From NCBI GenBank assembly GCA_032718475.1, contig JAUCBJ010007542.1, forward strand, positions 1 through 64,000: a stretch of 64,000 bases of DNA. The letters run 5' to 3'. Numbering within the stretch: the stretch's first letter is position 1; each line of letters begins with the position of its first letter. Of this stretch, positions 1 to 11,748 are shown one piece after another. The notes beneath the pieces are model-generated. The model ran no database searches and was not told the DNA's origin. It saw nothing but the letters and a program-made list of their open reading frames with translations. Made by a program: the position numbers and the translations under genes. This DNA comes from Nemertoderma westbladi. Taxonomy: Eukaryota; Xenacoelomorpha; Nemertodermatida; Nemertodermatidae.

Positions 1-767
1 AGACTGCTTCAAGATCGCGTCCGCCAGGTGAGTGAATGGGAAGATGATACTAGTGAGGGAGACGACCCAACTGAGGGAACACCACACTCCTCAGATAATG
101 ACGATCTTAGCTCCAATGTAGATCAATGGAGATATTGCCCCAAGAAGTTTAATCCAACTGACATCGCTTCCAGAGGAGCAACTCCTCAAGAACTGACAGA
201 TACTACAGACCGGTTAGGTGAACCCGACTTCCTGAGTAAGGAGGATGAATGGCCTCCCCATCTTACTCCGACTGAGATTAGACCAGCCAAGGGAGCGGAG
301 AAGGTCAAACCTAAATCCCGGACGGGTGGAGCGGAGTTATTTGAACCCGGGATAGATCTGGCGGTATTACATATTGCCAGGGACGACGCCGTGGATCTGG
401 ACCTCCCCACCGCGAGTGGATCAGAGAGAGCGTTCATGAAGATCAGAGAGAGCGATTGGAGCTCTGGAACATCAGACGTCTCGCAGGGACTCTCACCTCT
501 CCTGCAGGGAGCGACGGACCACTATAGCTCCTGGAATCGGCTTTGTAAGGCCGTCGTGTACCTAGAGCGATGTTTCTATCGTCACTATTCCAGGACGAAG
601 AGGAAACCTGGAATTGTATTCGGGATGCAGCGACTCAATCACCCAGCTGGTCGTTTGTATTTACCGGAAGGGAATGGAGGACTCTCCGGAAACTGTGGAA
701 GGCAAGATTCTCTTCCCACGACCACCTCCCTAATCCTTCAAACATCTAGGGACTCCATAACGTAACA
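1..767 (+). pseudogene. BEL-like pol remnant with internal deletions
   Basis: An open frame of about 245 codons made of three blocks that are far apart in the full-length pol. The first ~27 codons match the acidic linker after the protease (33.69-33.77 kb). The middle block matches the RNase H-integrase junction (35.54-36.02 kb), including ADIASRGATPQEL-like residues. The last ~50 codons match the pol C-terminus (37.41-37.58 kb). RT, RNase H core and the integrase DDE triad are missing, so it cannot act as a polymerase or integrase. The frame stays open across both junctions and ends at the TAA at 763-765. Confidence 0.85.
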
Positions 768-2416
768 GCATATGGAGTGGGTGTGTGACTCTATTATTTT
801 ATATTATTTTATTATTTTTATATTTATGTATGTATTACTATGTAATTTTATTATAATCATTTTCTTTAATTTTATTCAGTAGAATGTTATTTAGCGATTA
901 TTTAGTAGAATAGTGCAATATATTCGTGTTTATTGCGTACGTAATTACGTATATATTATATTTAGTGCGACGGCAAGAAATAATTATTTTCCTCTTTCCT
1001 TACTGTCCGTATCATATTATAAATACGTGACTACAGTAAGATGAAATGTCCGTACTTATTAAAGTACAATAAAGCCACTACTATATTCAAGTATTATTGG
1101 TAGGCAGAGTATTAGGAATGCAAAGTTCAGATCCTCGTGTCTCGGCTAAACCAAGCTCTGGGTAGACCTTGGAAACGACTTGCCTCTTCACACTGACATT
1201 GCTTCGTGCGATATTGCTCTCATACCGTATATTAAATAATACATATAGTAGCGTGATGTTCCTTTAACAGTAGCGTATAACGCAAAATAAATCTGTTAAA
1301 CCCTTTGACCATCTGTCATTCTAGTCGATTAAGATATCGCGGCACCCACCGATATACTTGAAAGACAAATTCTAGAATCAGTGGTTAACGTCCCCAGACA
1401 AGTTCTGGAATAAATCGGTGCCCATCTCAAATATTAATTATTTAATATTTGCAAATCTAATAAATCAAAATCTGTAAATTCAGATCCTTCAACAATTCTA
1501 GTCAATTAAGATATCGTAGCATTTACCGATATTCTTAAAAAGACAATTGTCATAGAATTAAGGATCTTGTGTCCCCAGACATATTCTAGAATCAAAATAT
1601 GTCCATTTAATTATCAAATAATAAAATTTCAGGGAATAATTTAAATTCATGCCTTTTAATGAATTTAATAAATTGCCATTTTTACGCAATTTATAACATT
1701 CCCAAAATTCCATTAATTAATAGATCAAGGGAGCGGAGATTTATCTTATTATGCCTATGAGTGTGCGAAAGTCTCCCAAACATAGTCAATAGCCGATAAA
1801 ATTCATAAAGTCATGTATAAAACCGAACATTGACTATTAAAGAATACTATTAAATAACATCCCAGATCTGTATGCATTGGAATTACCCTAATTCTACCGC
1901 TAGCTTTGCATAATGTCACCATAGCAACAACCACGCTAGAATTAGAATTGAGTTAAACGAACAATATAAAGCTTGTCCCATTGAATAGCATAGGGAATAA
2001 ATAGCGCACTACTAGTATCCAAGGATACATAATAATACAGTGACATTCTGGAAGGCATTGACTAACGGACAAATGGCCCGAATGTGCGTAGTTGTGACCA
2101 GTTGTGTGGTATTTGTGAGTTTATAGGTGAATGTTACTGCTAAGGTGTGTTTACAGTAGCTAGTTGCAATCGTAAAAGTAACCTAACTCTCCAAGGAAAA
2201 CCTGAAGTACATCTAAGCCTTTGGGACGGACAGTTGAGTGACTTGTGCCGGTTGTCGTTGTCGTTGTGCGGCTACGTCGTTGGCGAAAGTACAGCGGCGA
2301 CGACACATCGGCGCTGAGGATCTCGTACTGTCCGGGGGTTGATTGGGGTAGGCAGCGACGCTCGCTAGCCTAAATATAAGCTCATTATAATATTAATAAA
2401 CTCATATATAGCAGAT
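768..2416 (+). other. Untranslated spacer between pol and ORF3 (copy A)
   Basis: AT-rich sequence without a credible coding frame that aligns by eye with 37584-39265 of the full copy, including the repeated pattern around CTAGTCGATTAAGATATCG and the GGTGGCATTCTGGAAGGC-like block near 2050. A GC-richer block at 2230-2370 (gttgtcgttgtgcggctacg) precedes the ORF3 start. It may hold a splice acceptor or translation signal for ORF3, but no single site can be assigned from sequence alone. Confidence 0.6.
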
Positions 2417-3715
2417 ATGACGGAGTTGATAGAAGATGGTCTTGGTATCAGGGAGCGATATACTCTACTTTCAAGCGTTTGTTGATAGCTTGATACGCGG
2501 TGATACTAGTCCAACTACTACGAAGGATGATGGTCGTTATATCAAACCTACGATTTCCTGGAAGTAACTTACGCGTGAATTGGACTATGGAAAATTCACC
2601 GCTCGCTACACGCATTGTAATGGTATGTATATGGACTTCTTAACCATTGGCCATTCTATCGATTTACACGATACGGACTATGTCGAACATATCCTACCCA
2701 GAGGAGTCGAAACGATAAACCAAAATTCGAATGCGAAAATTCTATTCGAAATCGACTCGAAAGAAAAGACACTAAAGAAACAAATGGACGCGGTAACTCC
2801 AACGTATATTTGGAATTCTTGATAGAAGCATTGTAACAACAAATAAATATCACCCGCGTTTCCCCTACCAGACGTGCGTCTTTGGTATTATTACGATAAA
2901 TGCCCTAGACCCAACTAATAAACGGAAAGACATAAACATCCACGGAAACCGAAACTTGTTTGACGTATCACCTATGCTCACTCGGCTCGAACGATCCTGG
3001 AGTAAACCTACGATCAGAGTCCCGGAATACTCCGTTAAACCTCCTCATTCCTTAGTTGGACCTCAGACCTGCGATCCTGGTGGTGTCGCGGATCCTCGCG
3101 GACTGTATTCACTGTTCAAAGATCTAGTGCTACCCTAACAATTAATCGGTAACACTCCGACAGTGATTTCTAGCTAGCCGCCCATCTTACCTAGCCGGAT
3201 TGTGACGCGGACACCTAATATCACTATCCCACCGTATGGTCGTCCCCGTTTAACGCGATACAACCCTTCATCAAGGTGAAGGAGAGCGTTGTACGAAACG
3301 AGTTAAACGCTATTCTATAAAGATCAAAAAAGAAACCTGCGTTTGTTCAGATAAACGTAAGTTATAACAACAGTAAGTCCTATCGATAAACGAATTGGCC
3401 TTATCTCAGTTCGATTGGGAAATCTCGAATCTCTAAGAAGATATCAAGCTTAGAAAACCCTATTCTCTGCGAGAGTTTTGGACGAACGTATCCCATGACA
3501 AGAGGGGGAAAATCAGCTCGAGGAGAAGCATATCGAAATGGACGAGACACCGACCGTAAACCCAGACCTTCTAATGCAATTGTATTGCACCCTTCACCCA
3601 GGATTTATAGCCCTCCTAGTAAAGTGGCTCCCCCCAAAGAGAAAAGGACTCTTGCTAGCCTCAAGAAACTGCGTAAACGCCGTCCGCGCAAAGAAACTAA
3701 CTGTTTAGAGTATCT
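2417..3715 (+). pseudogene. ORF3 remnant of giant BEL-like element (copy A)
   Basis: It starts at ATG 2417 with the same MTELIED beginning as the other two copies. It keeps short blocks in several frames: the FTARYTH region at 2585-2680, the block around MIRVPEYS (near 3015-3135), and then, after a deletion at about 3545, the basic C-terminal tail ending near 3710 (KKLRKRRPRK). The whole central part and the zinc-knuckle region are absent. Several frameshifts and stops show it is dead. The conserved ends support ORF3 as a single long gene. Confidence 0.8.
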
Positions 3716-3778
3716 TTATGTTTTAGAAACTGTGATTTTTATATTTTATAGACTGAAAATCCCATTTTCTGGGAGCGG

Positions 3779-5032
3779 TGTAAAAGCTTTTGCTGAATTG
3801 TCCGGTTATTTTTCCTTATTTTTCCCGTAAAATACTCTGTAGTTGGTTTACCAGGCATAAAAAGGCCGTGTCCTTGCTGTACTGGTGTTTTAGCGGACAT
3901 AAAAGCTATTTCTTCTGTATTTGTACTTTAGAGGACATAATCCGTAATTCCGTGACGTAAAAGCTCGATACTCTTGAAAACAGTGTCGCTACCATGACGA
4001 CGGCTAGCAGCTGATATTGCCACGTCGACGTTTCTTTGTTTCTTTGTTCTCTCGTTGTTCAGGTTGACCAATCAGAGCGTTTGTTGTCTCTGTGTTGGAG
4101 GTGTATACAGAAACTCAGTAGTTCAGTGTTATGTTTTTGCCCAGAGCCTAAGAACCGGCTTTTGGCACCTCCGTGTTTTCAGTTTTTAGTCTTACACTAG
4201 TAGGCTTAATTATAAGGACATATATCCGTTATCTGATGTCTGATGTCTGATGTCTGATGTCTGATGTCTGATGTCTGATGTCTGATGTCTGATGTCTGAT
4301 CACTGCATTTATCACAACATAACATACCATACCTAATCAAACAACCTGTGCATACTTTATATTGTTATACTGCTATTTGCTGTCAGTTCTTCATAATATG
4401 GTTGATGAATTATTATATTTGGAATAACGATAAATAACCCCGAAACCCAATATTCTTGATATACCGAAGGTAAGAGAGAAGGGTTACATATAACAATTGT
4501 GACTTATGTTAAAGTGGTTTGAAGTGAATCTAATGTTATTTGATAGACCCTACATGATTCGGTCCGTGTTCCTTTTATATATAACTAAAATCAGTGAAGA
4601 TCGGCAGATCAGTGTGCAGTATTGTGCAGCATTGTGTATGAGTGAACCTGATAACGAAGCATTTCCTAAAGAATGCGCCATATATGTGAATTATAACTAA
4701 GCCATATCGTTGTGAGTAGTTTAAGTCATAACTCTGTTTATATAGATAGAGCGCCACGTCCTAAAGGAACTGTTAATATTTCCCGAAGGTGAATAATATT
4801 GTCAGAGATTATATAATACTGTCAGTCGAATAATACATTAGGCTTACATAGCAATAAGATTAAGCCGTCGAACCCAATCTCCCGGGTATATCCAGCGGGT
4901 GAATGATCGCGCACAGATTGGTTTCGACTAGTGTAGTGAATTAAATACTTGTCATAGACTAAAGGTGATTTATTATCTAGAAGACATCCTAATTTGGCGG
5001 GTTAAACTGCCAAAGGTCTGAAAGCGCGAACA
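3779..5032 (+). repeat. 3' LTR, copy A (subfamily with CCCGGGTATATCC block)
   Basis: It begins TGTAAAAGCTTTTG directly after a GGGAGCGG purine stretch that fits a polypurine tract, and ends GCGCGAACA: the TG...CA ends of an LTR. It shares blocks with the LTRs at 23492, 45185, 56803 (reverse) and 15928, for example GAGCGCCACGTCCTAAAGGAA. It is about 140 bp longer than the LTRs of copy B, partly from a 7-bp tandem repeat (4232-4301). The segment at 4880-4920 (cccgggtatatccagcgggtg) is shared with the LTR at 15928 but differs in copies B and C, giving two LTR subfamilies. Confidence 0.85.
4232..4301 (+). repeat. 7-bp tandem repeat (ctgatgt)10 inside LTR
   Basis: About ten perfect copies of ctgatgt. 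The equivalent place in the other LTRs has no such array, so it is a private expansion of copy A. Confidence 0.95.
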
Positions 5033-6489
5033 AGTTTCAATGGAAAGAGTTGCATGCATCTTGCTATTTGCCTATCTTTACCAAATTACTCCCTCCTCCT
5101 ACCTTGTATGAGATGTTGGGTTTAGTGTTTCATAGTCTAGTAAAGGACAGATGGCTGGGGGCTATTCTGTACACTACTACAAAGATTGGTAAATAATTGG
5201 AATAAAGTGGTCAGACAATATTAGCTTGTCTGCATGCTGCAACAGCAACCTGGGAAGCCAACCTAATTTGCTATTTTGCTGGAGGCAGTTTCAGACTCCT
5301 GGTGACTTAATTCAATACATCCTTAGATGATAACTTGTCTGCAGATCTCAACCCAGTTTTCTATCCAGCTGTGTTTTAGGTATCTCAATTCCAGCATGAG
5401 GTAAACAAACACAATGCCTTATCTAGCTTCACTTGTAATTTAATTCAATTCAATAATATCTGTCTGGCAGGTAAAACTGGTTGAATAGTTTGGTATTTGA
5501 TTGGGTGCCAAGGCTAAGACATTGTCCAACCAGAATCACATTAATTAAGAAGTTAGGAATATTGTGACAGCACCAATAATTATTTTAGTAAATTTGGATA
5601 AAATTCTCGACTTCCCTTTGACAAAATCTAATTTGCAAAAAAACTAAAAATTGCACAAAAAAATAAATGACACAACAAGATTCACCAGTAAATTTTAGGA
5701 AAAGTCAACAATTTTCAAGTGAATAGCCCTTAAATATATTCCTAAATTCACAGCCTTATGAAATGTTGGCGGAAAACGCCAACACCCAGGTTGGATAGGG
5801 TTAAAATTCCCTGTAAGGGTTTTCGTGGTCGGTGACTTCATTTCTGATGCATAAATCAAATTTGGCCTTGTCGGTTCTGTCTGTATGCCTGTCAGTCTGA
5901 CTGTAAAAATATAACCGACAGTCTGACAGCCAAACAGACAATTTGGAAGTCATCAAATGTTAAAATTGACACTAGAAATGAATTCTGCGACCAGGGAACC
6001 CCTATAGCTAAACTTTTAGCTAAATGGTGTGCCTTTTTCTTATAATTGACAGGCAGATAGTCGGATAGTCTGAAAGACCGACAGACAGACATACATACAC
6101 GATAGATTTCATTAAAAGTGAAAACTGACCTCAGTAATGAACTCATGAAAAATCATGACAGCAAATATCTTATCATGGTTTTATGCTTTCTTGTTACTAG
6201 ATATATTGACAGACATTCATTCACATATTATTATGATAATTAAAACTTACACAGACGTGACACTGAAAATAGTGAAAGATAAGAAGTGGTACTTGAAAAG
6301 TAAAAACTATTTTTTAGATTTCCACAAAAAATAGAAAACTCGTGCAATGCAATATTTATCCAATAATAGGCAGGCCTATGCAAATATTAGAATAAAAGAA
6401 TGCATTCTAAATTCATAAAAATTAACATTTATTTTTCTAATTTAGAACCCTTATGAATCGTATAACGCGGGAAACAAAATGTCGCACCT
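5033..6489. other. AT-rich non-coding stretch with degenerate duplicated block
   Basis: No credible gene. Between about 5830 and 6150 there are two direct, diverged copies of a ~130 bp block built on GACAGTCTGACAG-like and AAAATTGACACTAG-like sequence, plus an inverted partial copy before them. This resembles a decayed minisatellite or MITE cluster. Confidence 0.5.
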
Positions 6490-6888
6490 GTCGCACCGAA
6501 GGTCCTCACCTGACTTCCGGATCCATGATCCCAGGTAACAGAAGTCGTCCACATGCTCATGCATACCATCCTTTGAGCTTATGCTCATCCGGTCAGAGAT
6601 TTACTGAGGACTTTCAAAGTTCACTGTCAAAATTTTGGTCTTTTTGGAGTTAATAAAAAGACCAACACTAGAAGCAGCCTGTTCTAATGAGCTCGAGGAG
6701 CCGTTGGGCTCCCTCTAGTGATTCTGAGAGTACTCCTACGTCATCGGCAAAGTCTAGATCAGTTAGGTAATTGGCATGATTTCCTCGACTTCTGGAGCCA
6801 GTAGGTGGAGTGACCATTACCCAATCATCATCATGATGATCTAAGGACGTGCGTAGAACATAGTCAACCACAATTATGAACCTCACCT
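6490..6888 (-). pseudogene. Fragment of RTE-like LINE reverse transcriptase
   Basis: Read on the minus strand, this matches 50.16-50.54 kb of the complete LINE further along the window almost base for base in places. It covers the VVDYVLR stretch, the FADD catalytic box region and the following KTK segment. Both ends of the LINE are missing and there are frame breaks. It is a short internal fragment of the same family and not a gene. Confidence 0.85.
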
Positions 6889-7034
6889 GTCAGATCAGAT
6901 GTGTGGGGGTGTCATATTGCAGGGTAAACCTTATTGAGGGGAGGGGGGGGGGGGGTGTAAAAGTTAATGTGTACGGCTTCACGGCATAGTCTGCGTAGGT
7001 GGTTGTTAATAGTTTTTATTATTGTAACCGTTAA

Positions 7035-7412
7035 GGCCTGTTTACACGTGGCAACTTTTAGAGCAACTTTCTCGGCAACTTGTAGAGCAACCCAGGTTGC
7101 CGATCAAGTTGCTCCGTGTAAACACGTAAAAACGTTGCTGTAAAAATTGCTCAACTTTTACGGCAACTTGAAGGAATTTGCGTTGACGAATAATCAAATT
7201 AAATTATCAAAAACTAGCTACTGTAGTAGATAAAATGACCCACTATTTTACAGTCAAACTAGCCAAGTTGCTCTAAAAGTTGCCGGCCAAGTTGTTGGTA
7301 AAGTTGCTGGTAAAGTTGCCACGTGTAAACAGCCATTAAATTAAGTTGCTCCAAAAAAAAGTTGCTTGTTGCCGAGAAAGTTGCTCTAAAAGTTGCCACG
7401 TGTAAACAGGCC
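7035..7412. mobile_element. MITE with TTAA flanks and ~45-bp terminal inverted repeats
   Basis: The left end GGCCTGTTTACACGTGGC and the right end GCCACGTGTAAACAGGCC are inverted copies that continue for about 45 bp (TTTTAGAGCAACTTTCTCGG and its complement). TTAA lies on both sides (7031-7034 and 7413-7416). The interior is made of repeated GTTGC/GCAAC words and has no gene. TTAA suggests a piggyBac- or Kolobok-mobilised element. A 3-bp TAA/TTA duplication with a Harbinger-type element is an alternative reading. Confidence 0.85.
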
Positions 7413-7419
7413 TTAAGGT

Positions 7420-7830
7420 TTTCTTCCATCTCGCAGGTAAGGAAGTGATCCGAATAGGATCCTTTCGGGGTGTTCAAATAGTGAAAGTTTACCCGATCGC
7501 GCATCTCGTATTGTGGTCCGGTGTGCATTCATATGTTTTTGTATATACTGTTCGGTTTGTCCGACGTAATAAAATGATACTAAGGAACATTGTCGGCATG
7601 CGATGAAATATTAGACGCTATGGGATTTGCCATTGAAGGACCCTGTAATTCGCTCCCCCCAAGGGGTCTTTCGGTGATCAGCTATTGTGGGGCACGTGAG
7701 GCAAAGGCCCCCAGCACTACCGCAAGGTTGATTACAGGGGAGACCAGGTGGTGGGGCTTTTCTCAATAGGTAATTTCCAAGGTTTGGGTTATTGTGGGGT
7801 GTTAGAGATATGACAACATTTAGGTTGCGT
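7420..7830 (-). pseudogene. Penelope-like element relic, GIY-YIG endonuclease end
   Basis: On the minus strand one frame reads a Cys-rich lead-in (PCGSAGGLCLTCP) and then a motif of the form C-x2-C...FYYVGQTEQYIQKHMNAHR, which is the GIY-YIG nuclease signature of Penelope-like retroelements (the YVGQT core and the downstream HR). A stop interrupts the frame just before the motif, and no RT domain is visible upstream of it in this window. The MITE at 7035-7412 lies just beyond its 3' side. The family call rests on motif recognition only. Confidence 0.65.
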
Positions 7831-8048
7831 AGCTGCCGGTTGCAGCGCCTTATTTGTGGGGCGATGGTAGGAAAATCCGTTTCGGTTTAGCATCTGCATC
7901 ACTGTTGTTGTTCACGAAAACCGACACCGGAATTGTTGTTTGTTAGCTAATGTTATGAATTTTACTTTTAAAAATCTTAGGGCTCCTGTGTTAGTAGTAC
8001 TTAAGGTTTGTAGGCATGAGTAGTTTATGTATGACCACCCCTAATGCA

Positions 8049-8314
8049 GTGTCTGCCATAGCCCACTATTGATGTCAATCATCGAATGCGTGCGTATTGA
8101 CGACTATTACCAACCAATAGGAACCCAGGAATAAATCACAGTTTAACCAATAGGAATGCAGGAATATGATGGCGTAAGATCCTACATTCTATTTCCAGCC
8201 ATTGACCTTAACAGATTTAGCGCTTCCTTACGCTGAAGCAAGATCTTACATTCAATCCCGGTTATTACCCTCAATTGATTTACTGCTTCCCAATAGTGGG
8301 CTATGGCAGACACT
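8049..8314. mobile_element. Short MITE with 24-bp perfect terminal inverted repeats
   Basis: AGTGTCTGCCATAGCCCACT at 8049 is mirrored by AGTGGGCTATGGCAGACACT ending at 8314, 24 bp each with the adjoining ATTG/CAAT. The interior contains an internal near-repeat (CAATAGGAAccCAGGAATA) and no coding frame. No clear target-site duplication could be identified, so the superfamily is open. Confidence 0.8.
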
Positions 8315-8483
8315 ATGTTATTGACTTTTTAATTAACCTATTTTTCTCAGCTAGGTGAGTAGTACAGAGCCTTGAATTATATAATATAATTAAATTTTTT
8401 CGAGCAATAAATTAATTTCAATTATACTGACTGATTTTTTCGCTGAAAGGGGGATTTCGCGCAGCACGGCGCTATGTAACCGT

Positions 8484-8634
8484 GGTGTCGTCGCGTTTCG
8501 GCAACTGTCGCGTTTCGGCAACTGTCGCGTTTCGGCAAAAAAAGATACGTTTCGTCAAAAAAAGTCGCGTTTCGGCAAAAAGGTGCGATTTGGCGAAAAA
8601 TTTCGTTTCGGCAAAAAGTTTCGTTTCGGCAAAA
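8484..8634 (+). repeat. Degenerate minisatellite of CGTTTCGGCAA units
   Basis: About nine units of 16-18 bp built on TCGCGTTTCGGCAA followed by CTG or an A-run. The first three are nearly identical and the later ones drift. Open frames through it are repeat translation and not genes. Confidence 0.85.
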
Positions 8635-8879
8635 TTATTTCTTTATTGCAGGAGAATACACTGCAGTAGAGTACAGCGTCTGTGCCCATTGCAGGAAAGT
8701 AAAAGAGGCCGATGGCGTCAACATGACGTTGAAGTTGTACTGATATATTATCTTAATTGAAATTTGAAAATAACAATAACACTAGTGGGGCCTTTATGCA
8801 GGAAAAGCTGCAAGACATCTTAGCGAACAATTATAATTTTACTAGCAATGGCTAGTTATATATTTGGCTTCCTACAATT

Positions 8880-9051
8880 ATGCCTTCCGACACACACACA
8901 CTGACACTCACACAAACAAACACACACGCGTGAGAAATAAGGACATCCAACATGGATCCGGTCAACATCCATGATGGATCCGTTAAACATCCATGATGGA
9001 TCCGTCCAACATCCATAATGGATTTAGGGGGGGGGGGGGGGGGGGGGGGGG
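8880..9051 (+). repeat. CA-rich tract, 22-bp CATCCATGATGGATCC repeat and poly-G run
   Basis: A CA-rich microsatellite (8889-8930) is followed by about three copies of a 22-bp unit containing the self-complementary GGATCC and CCATnATGG. It then ends in a run of about 25 G (9027-9051). The tract is low complexity. Confidence 0.85.
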
Positions 9052-10439
9052 ACTTTCTGCTACACCGTTACCGCAGTGTAAATTCATCTTGGTGACAGTA
9101 CAGCAGCGGCGGAACGGCTTTCTCCCTTTGATAGTACAGATAACTATTTATATGAGCGGTTGTATTGGCCACTTTTCGTCTGTTTGTGTTGCATTAATCT
9201 CAATCTGTATTTTATCTTTGATTTAATAATAATAACAATTATGATTTATATGTTTACTCGGAAACTGGACGGATCTGTAAATGGCTGAGGGTAAAGTGTG
9301 TCATGTAAGAATACTTCCCCATTAAATTCCCATTGGGAGATTTATTTGTTGGCCTACAGTATATTACGTATTAGATCAGCGACGCTCACCAATAGCAGCT
9401 CTCTCTCTATTCTCTCTCATCAGATTAACTGCGGCACCAGATGTTGTAATTATATAGCAAAGGCATGGCATGTCTAGACAGTATATTTTTAGATGTCTCC
9501 TTGAACTATGGTGGACGCAAATAAATATTGGGTTCCGGTTGCATTCAATCACCCCTTCCAGGAATCCTTTATAAATGGGCTGTTTATTATTGATCGTCTG
9601 TATTCACATTATTCTAAGTTGGAAATAGTTTCTGTTACTCTATTTAGTTTAGATTTGTAAGCGAGTAAAAGATTTGGTACAGAAATTAAGATTTAAAACC
9701 AGGAACTCAAATTAGTAACCACATTTTTTATGAAATAAAAGGTTGGTTCCTTATCGAGCCACTATGCCCGTCACCAGTGAGTAAATTCTGAAAATATAAC
9801 CGATTGTATTTTTAAACTTTTTTTATTCGTATTTTTGAAATTAAAATTATTATTCTTTAATCCGAGTGTCTGTTTTCTAATCTGTGTTATCAGTTTCAAA
9901 TATGAGCATCTGGTTACAAATTGTAGTTCCCTGTTACGAATTTAAATGCATCGTTACGAATCTGTTTTTCTGGTTACAACTCTGTGTGTTTGGTTACAAA
10001 TATGAGTACCTATGGTCAAGAATTGATGTCCCTGGTTACGGTTTGTCACAAATATGAGCACCAAGTTTTAAATCTGGGTTCCAGGTTACAAATTCAAAAG
10101 CCCAGTAACAAATCAAAGTAACCAGTAACAAATACAAGCAACTGGTCACAAATCTCAGTATCCCAATCTCAGTATCGCAGTAGTTACGAATTCGATCACT
10201 CTGTTTCTGTTCTGTTACAAATCTGAGTGTCAGTTAACTTTTATCAGCAGCTCAACTTAAATTTATGTTAGTTGAAAAAATTGGTTAGAAAACAATTTTA
10301 TGTAAATCTATATCTGTTGTACTCATTGCCTTCTATTGTATTTTCAAATTATCACGCAATTGGGCTAAAAGATTGGGCCAACTTTGTGAGGAATCTAAAG
10401 CAAAATAATATCTGATCCCAACTCCGCTCACAGAATTAC
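9052..10439. other. Non-coding, with ~28-bp degenerate GGTTACAAAT repeats at 9890-10240
   Basis: No gene is supported. From 9890 to 10240 the sequence cycles through variants of tctGGTTACAAATctgagt about a dozen times with drifting period, an old minisatellite. The remainder is AT-rich and unremarkable. Confidence 0.6.
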
Positions 10440-11350
10440 ACCATGTCCTGGAATATAGTGTCGTTATTCAGGTACTTGCCCCCCCCCCCCCCCCCCCAAT
10501 TTTTCTACAAATCTTAATGAGATTGCATGAAATTTGAAACAGATAATTTCACCTCCCTCCTCCTTGCTGGGTGAGCCAGAATTTTTATTTTCGCTTTCAT
10601 TCTTTAGCTACAAGCGTTAAAAAAAAGGCGTCTCCGGTGATATTTCACCAGTTACGTTTACACTCTAGTTACTCTTCAACCTTATAGAGATTTGTTGGTA
10701 CTGATGGAGAAAGGTGGCCATGTAAGGATTCAAAATATAACATAATCTGAATTTGGTTGGGAAATAGCTGAGATATGAACGTTCAAAAGTTGCATGGTTT
10801 TGCATCTGCATCAGGATATTTTATTCTATTAAATAAAAATACCATATTCTAGAACATTTTGTTTATTTATGAATAGCTACATAATAGTATAATTAAAGAG
10901 GTATTGCATTGTTGACCAGCTACGTATGGAATAAACGAAATGTTCTAGAATATGGTACATGTATTAAATAGAATAAATGGCCTGCAGGGGAAGCAAATAC
11001 ATGCAACATTCGAATACCCAATCTCAGGTATTTCCCAACCAAATTCAAATATTTTTACATGTTTGGAATCCTTGCATGGGCAGCTTTCTATTGGTATCAT
11101 CACTATAAGGTGGAAGAATGATTGCACTGTGATATGTGAAATATCGCCGGAGACACATTTTCAAACACTTGTAACTAAATGATGAAAACGAAAATAAAAA
11201 TTCTGTCTCACCCAGCAAGGAGGAGGGAGGTGAAACTGACTCTGTTTCAAATTTCATGCAATCTCATTAATATTTGTAGAAAAATTTGGGGGGGGGGGGG
11301 GGGGCAGGTACATGAATAACGACACTATATTCCAGGACATGGTGTAATGT
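10440..11350. repeat. ~0.9 kb foldback palindrome (imperfect, arms ~430 bp)
   Basis: The left arm starts with ACACCATGTCCTGGAATATA, has a C-run at 10478-10497, and includes TCCTCCTTGCTGGGTGAG. All of these recur in inverted order in the right arm: CTCACCCAGCAAGGAGGA, a G-run at 11288-11305, and TATATTCCAGGACATGGTGT ending at about 11343. A loop of ~60 bp centres near 10895. It may be a Foldback-type element or two head-to-head copies of a MITE. Open frames inside mirror each other and are not genes. Confidence 0.85.
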
Positions 11351-11748
11351 TGTTACAAAATTATTCAACTTCCCTCTATGATTTAAATTACATACAACAA
11401 CTATTAAAGCAGTCAACTCTACAGTCAGCAGTACACAATAACTAAAAACCATTCAGCTGGACCAGCTTTTCGCATTACCTAGTAGATATTCGCTTTAATT
11501 CAAATCAGTGAGTGTGAGAGGGCCATCATCTGGCGAACTCAATCTTGTGCCGGTACAACTTTGTTGATAAACCGACATAGCATTCTTAATGCACACTGTG
11601 CACTGGGCTTGCCAATTGTGGATTAGCTAGTTCTCTCTTAGCAAGGCAGCAGACTGTGAAGATGAGAAAACTTTCCTAAAGTTCCAACTATACACCAACC
11701 ATATGGAGTATGAATAGCAGAAGGTCCAGTCAAGACAGAGTTGTACAG
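11351..11748. other. Non-coding stretch between foldback and ORF
   Basis: No open frame, tRNA or recognisable repeat was seen. It may be the 3' flank of the gene on the minus strand at 11749-13160. Confidence 0.4.

Larger units (their letters stand above)
1..5032 (+). mobile_element. Giant BEL/Pao-like LTR element, copy A (3' part, deleted)
   Basis: This stretch runs parallel to 33.7-46.3 kb of the full copy: pol remnant, ~1.65 kb untranslated spacer, third-ORF remnant, then a 3' LTR ending in GCGCGAACA at 5032. The 5' portion lies outside the window. Large internal deletions removed most of RT, the integrase core and most of ORF3, while the order of the surviving blocks matches the complete copy exactly. 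It shows that the pol-spacer-ORF3-LTR order is a property of the family and not an accident of one locus. Confidence 0.85.

Noticed and set aside
8482-8760. 92-codon plus-strand frame with repeated Val-Ser-Ala-Lys-like residues
   Set aside because: It is the translated CGTTTCGGCAA minisatellite.
10945-11257. Short open frames in the foldback region
   Set aside because: They are mirror translations of the two palindrome arms, with no codon bias or domain.
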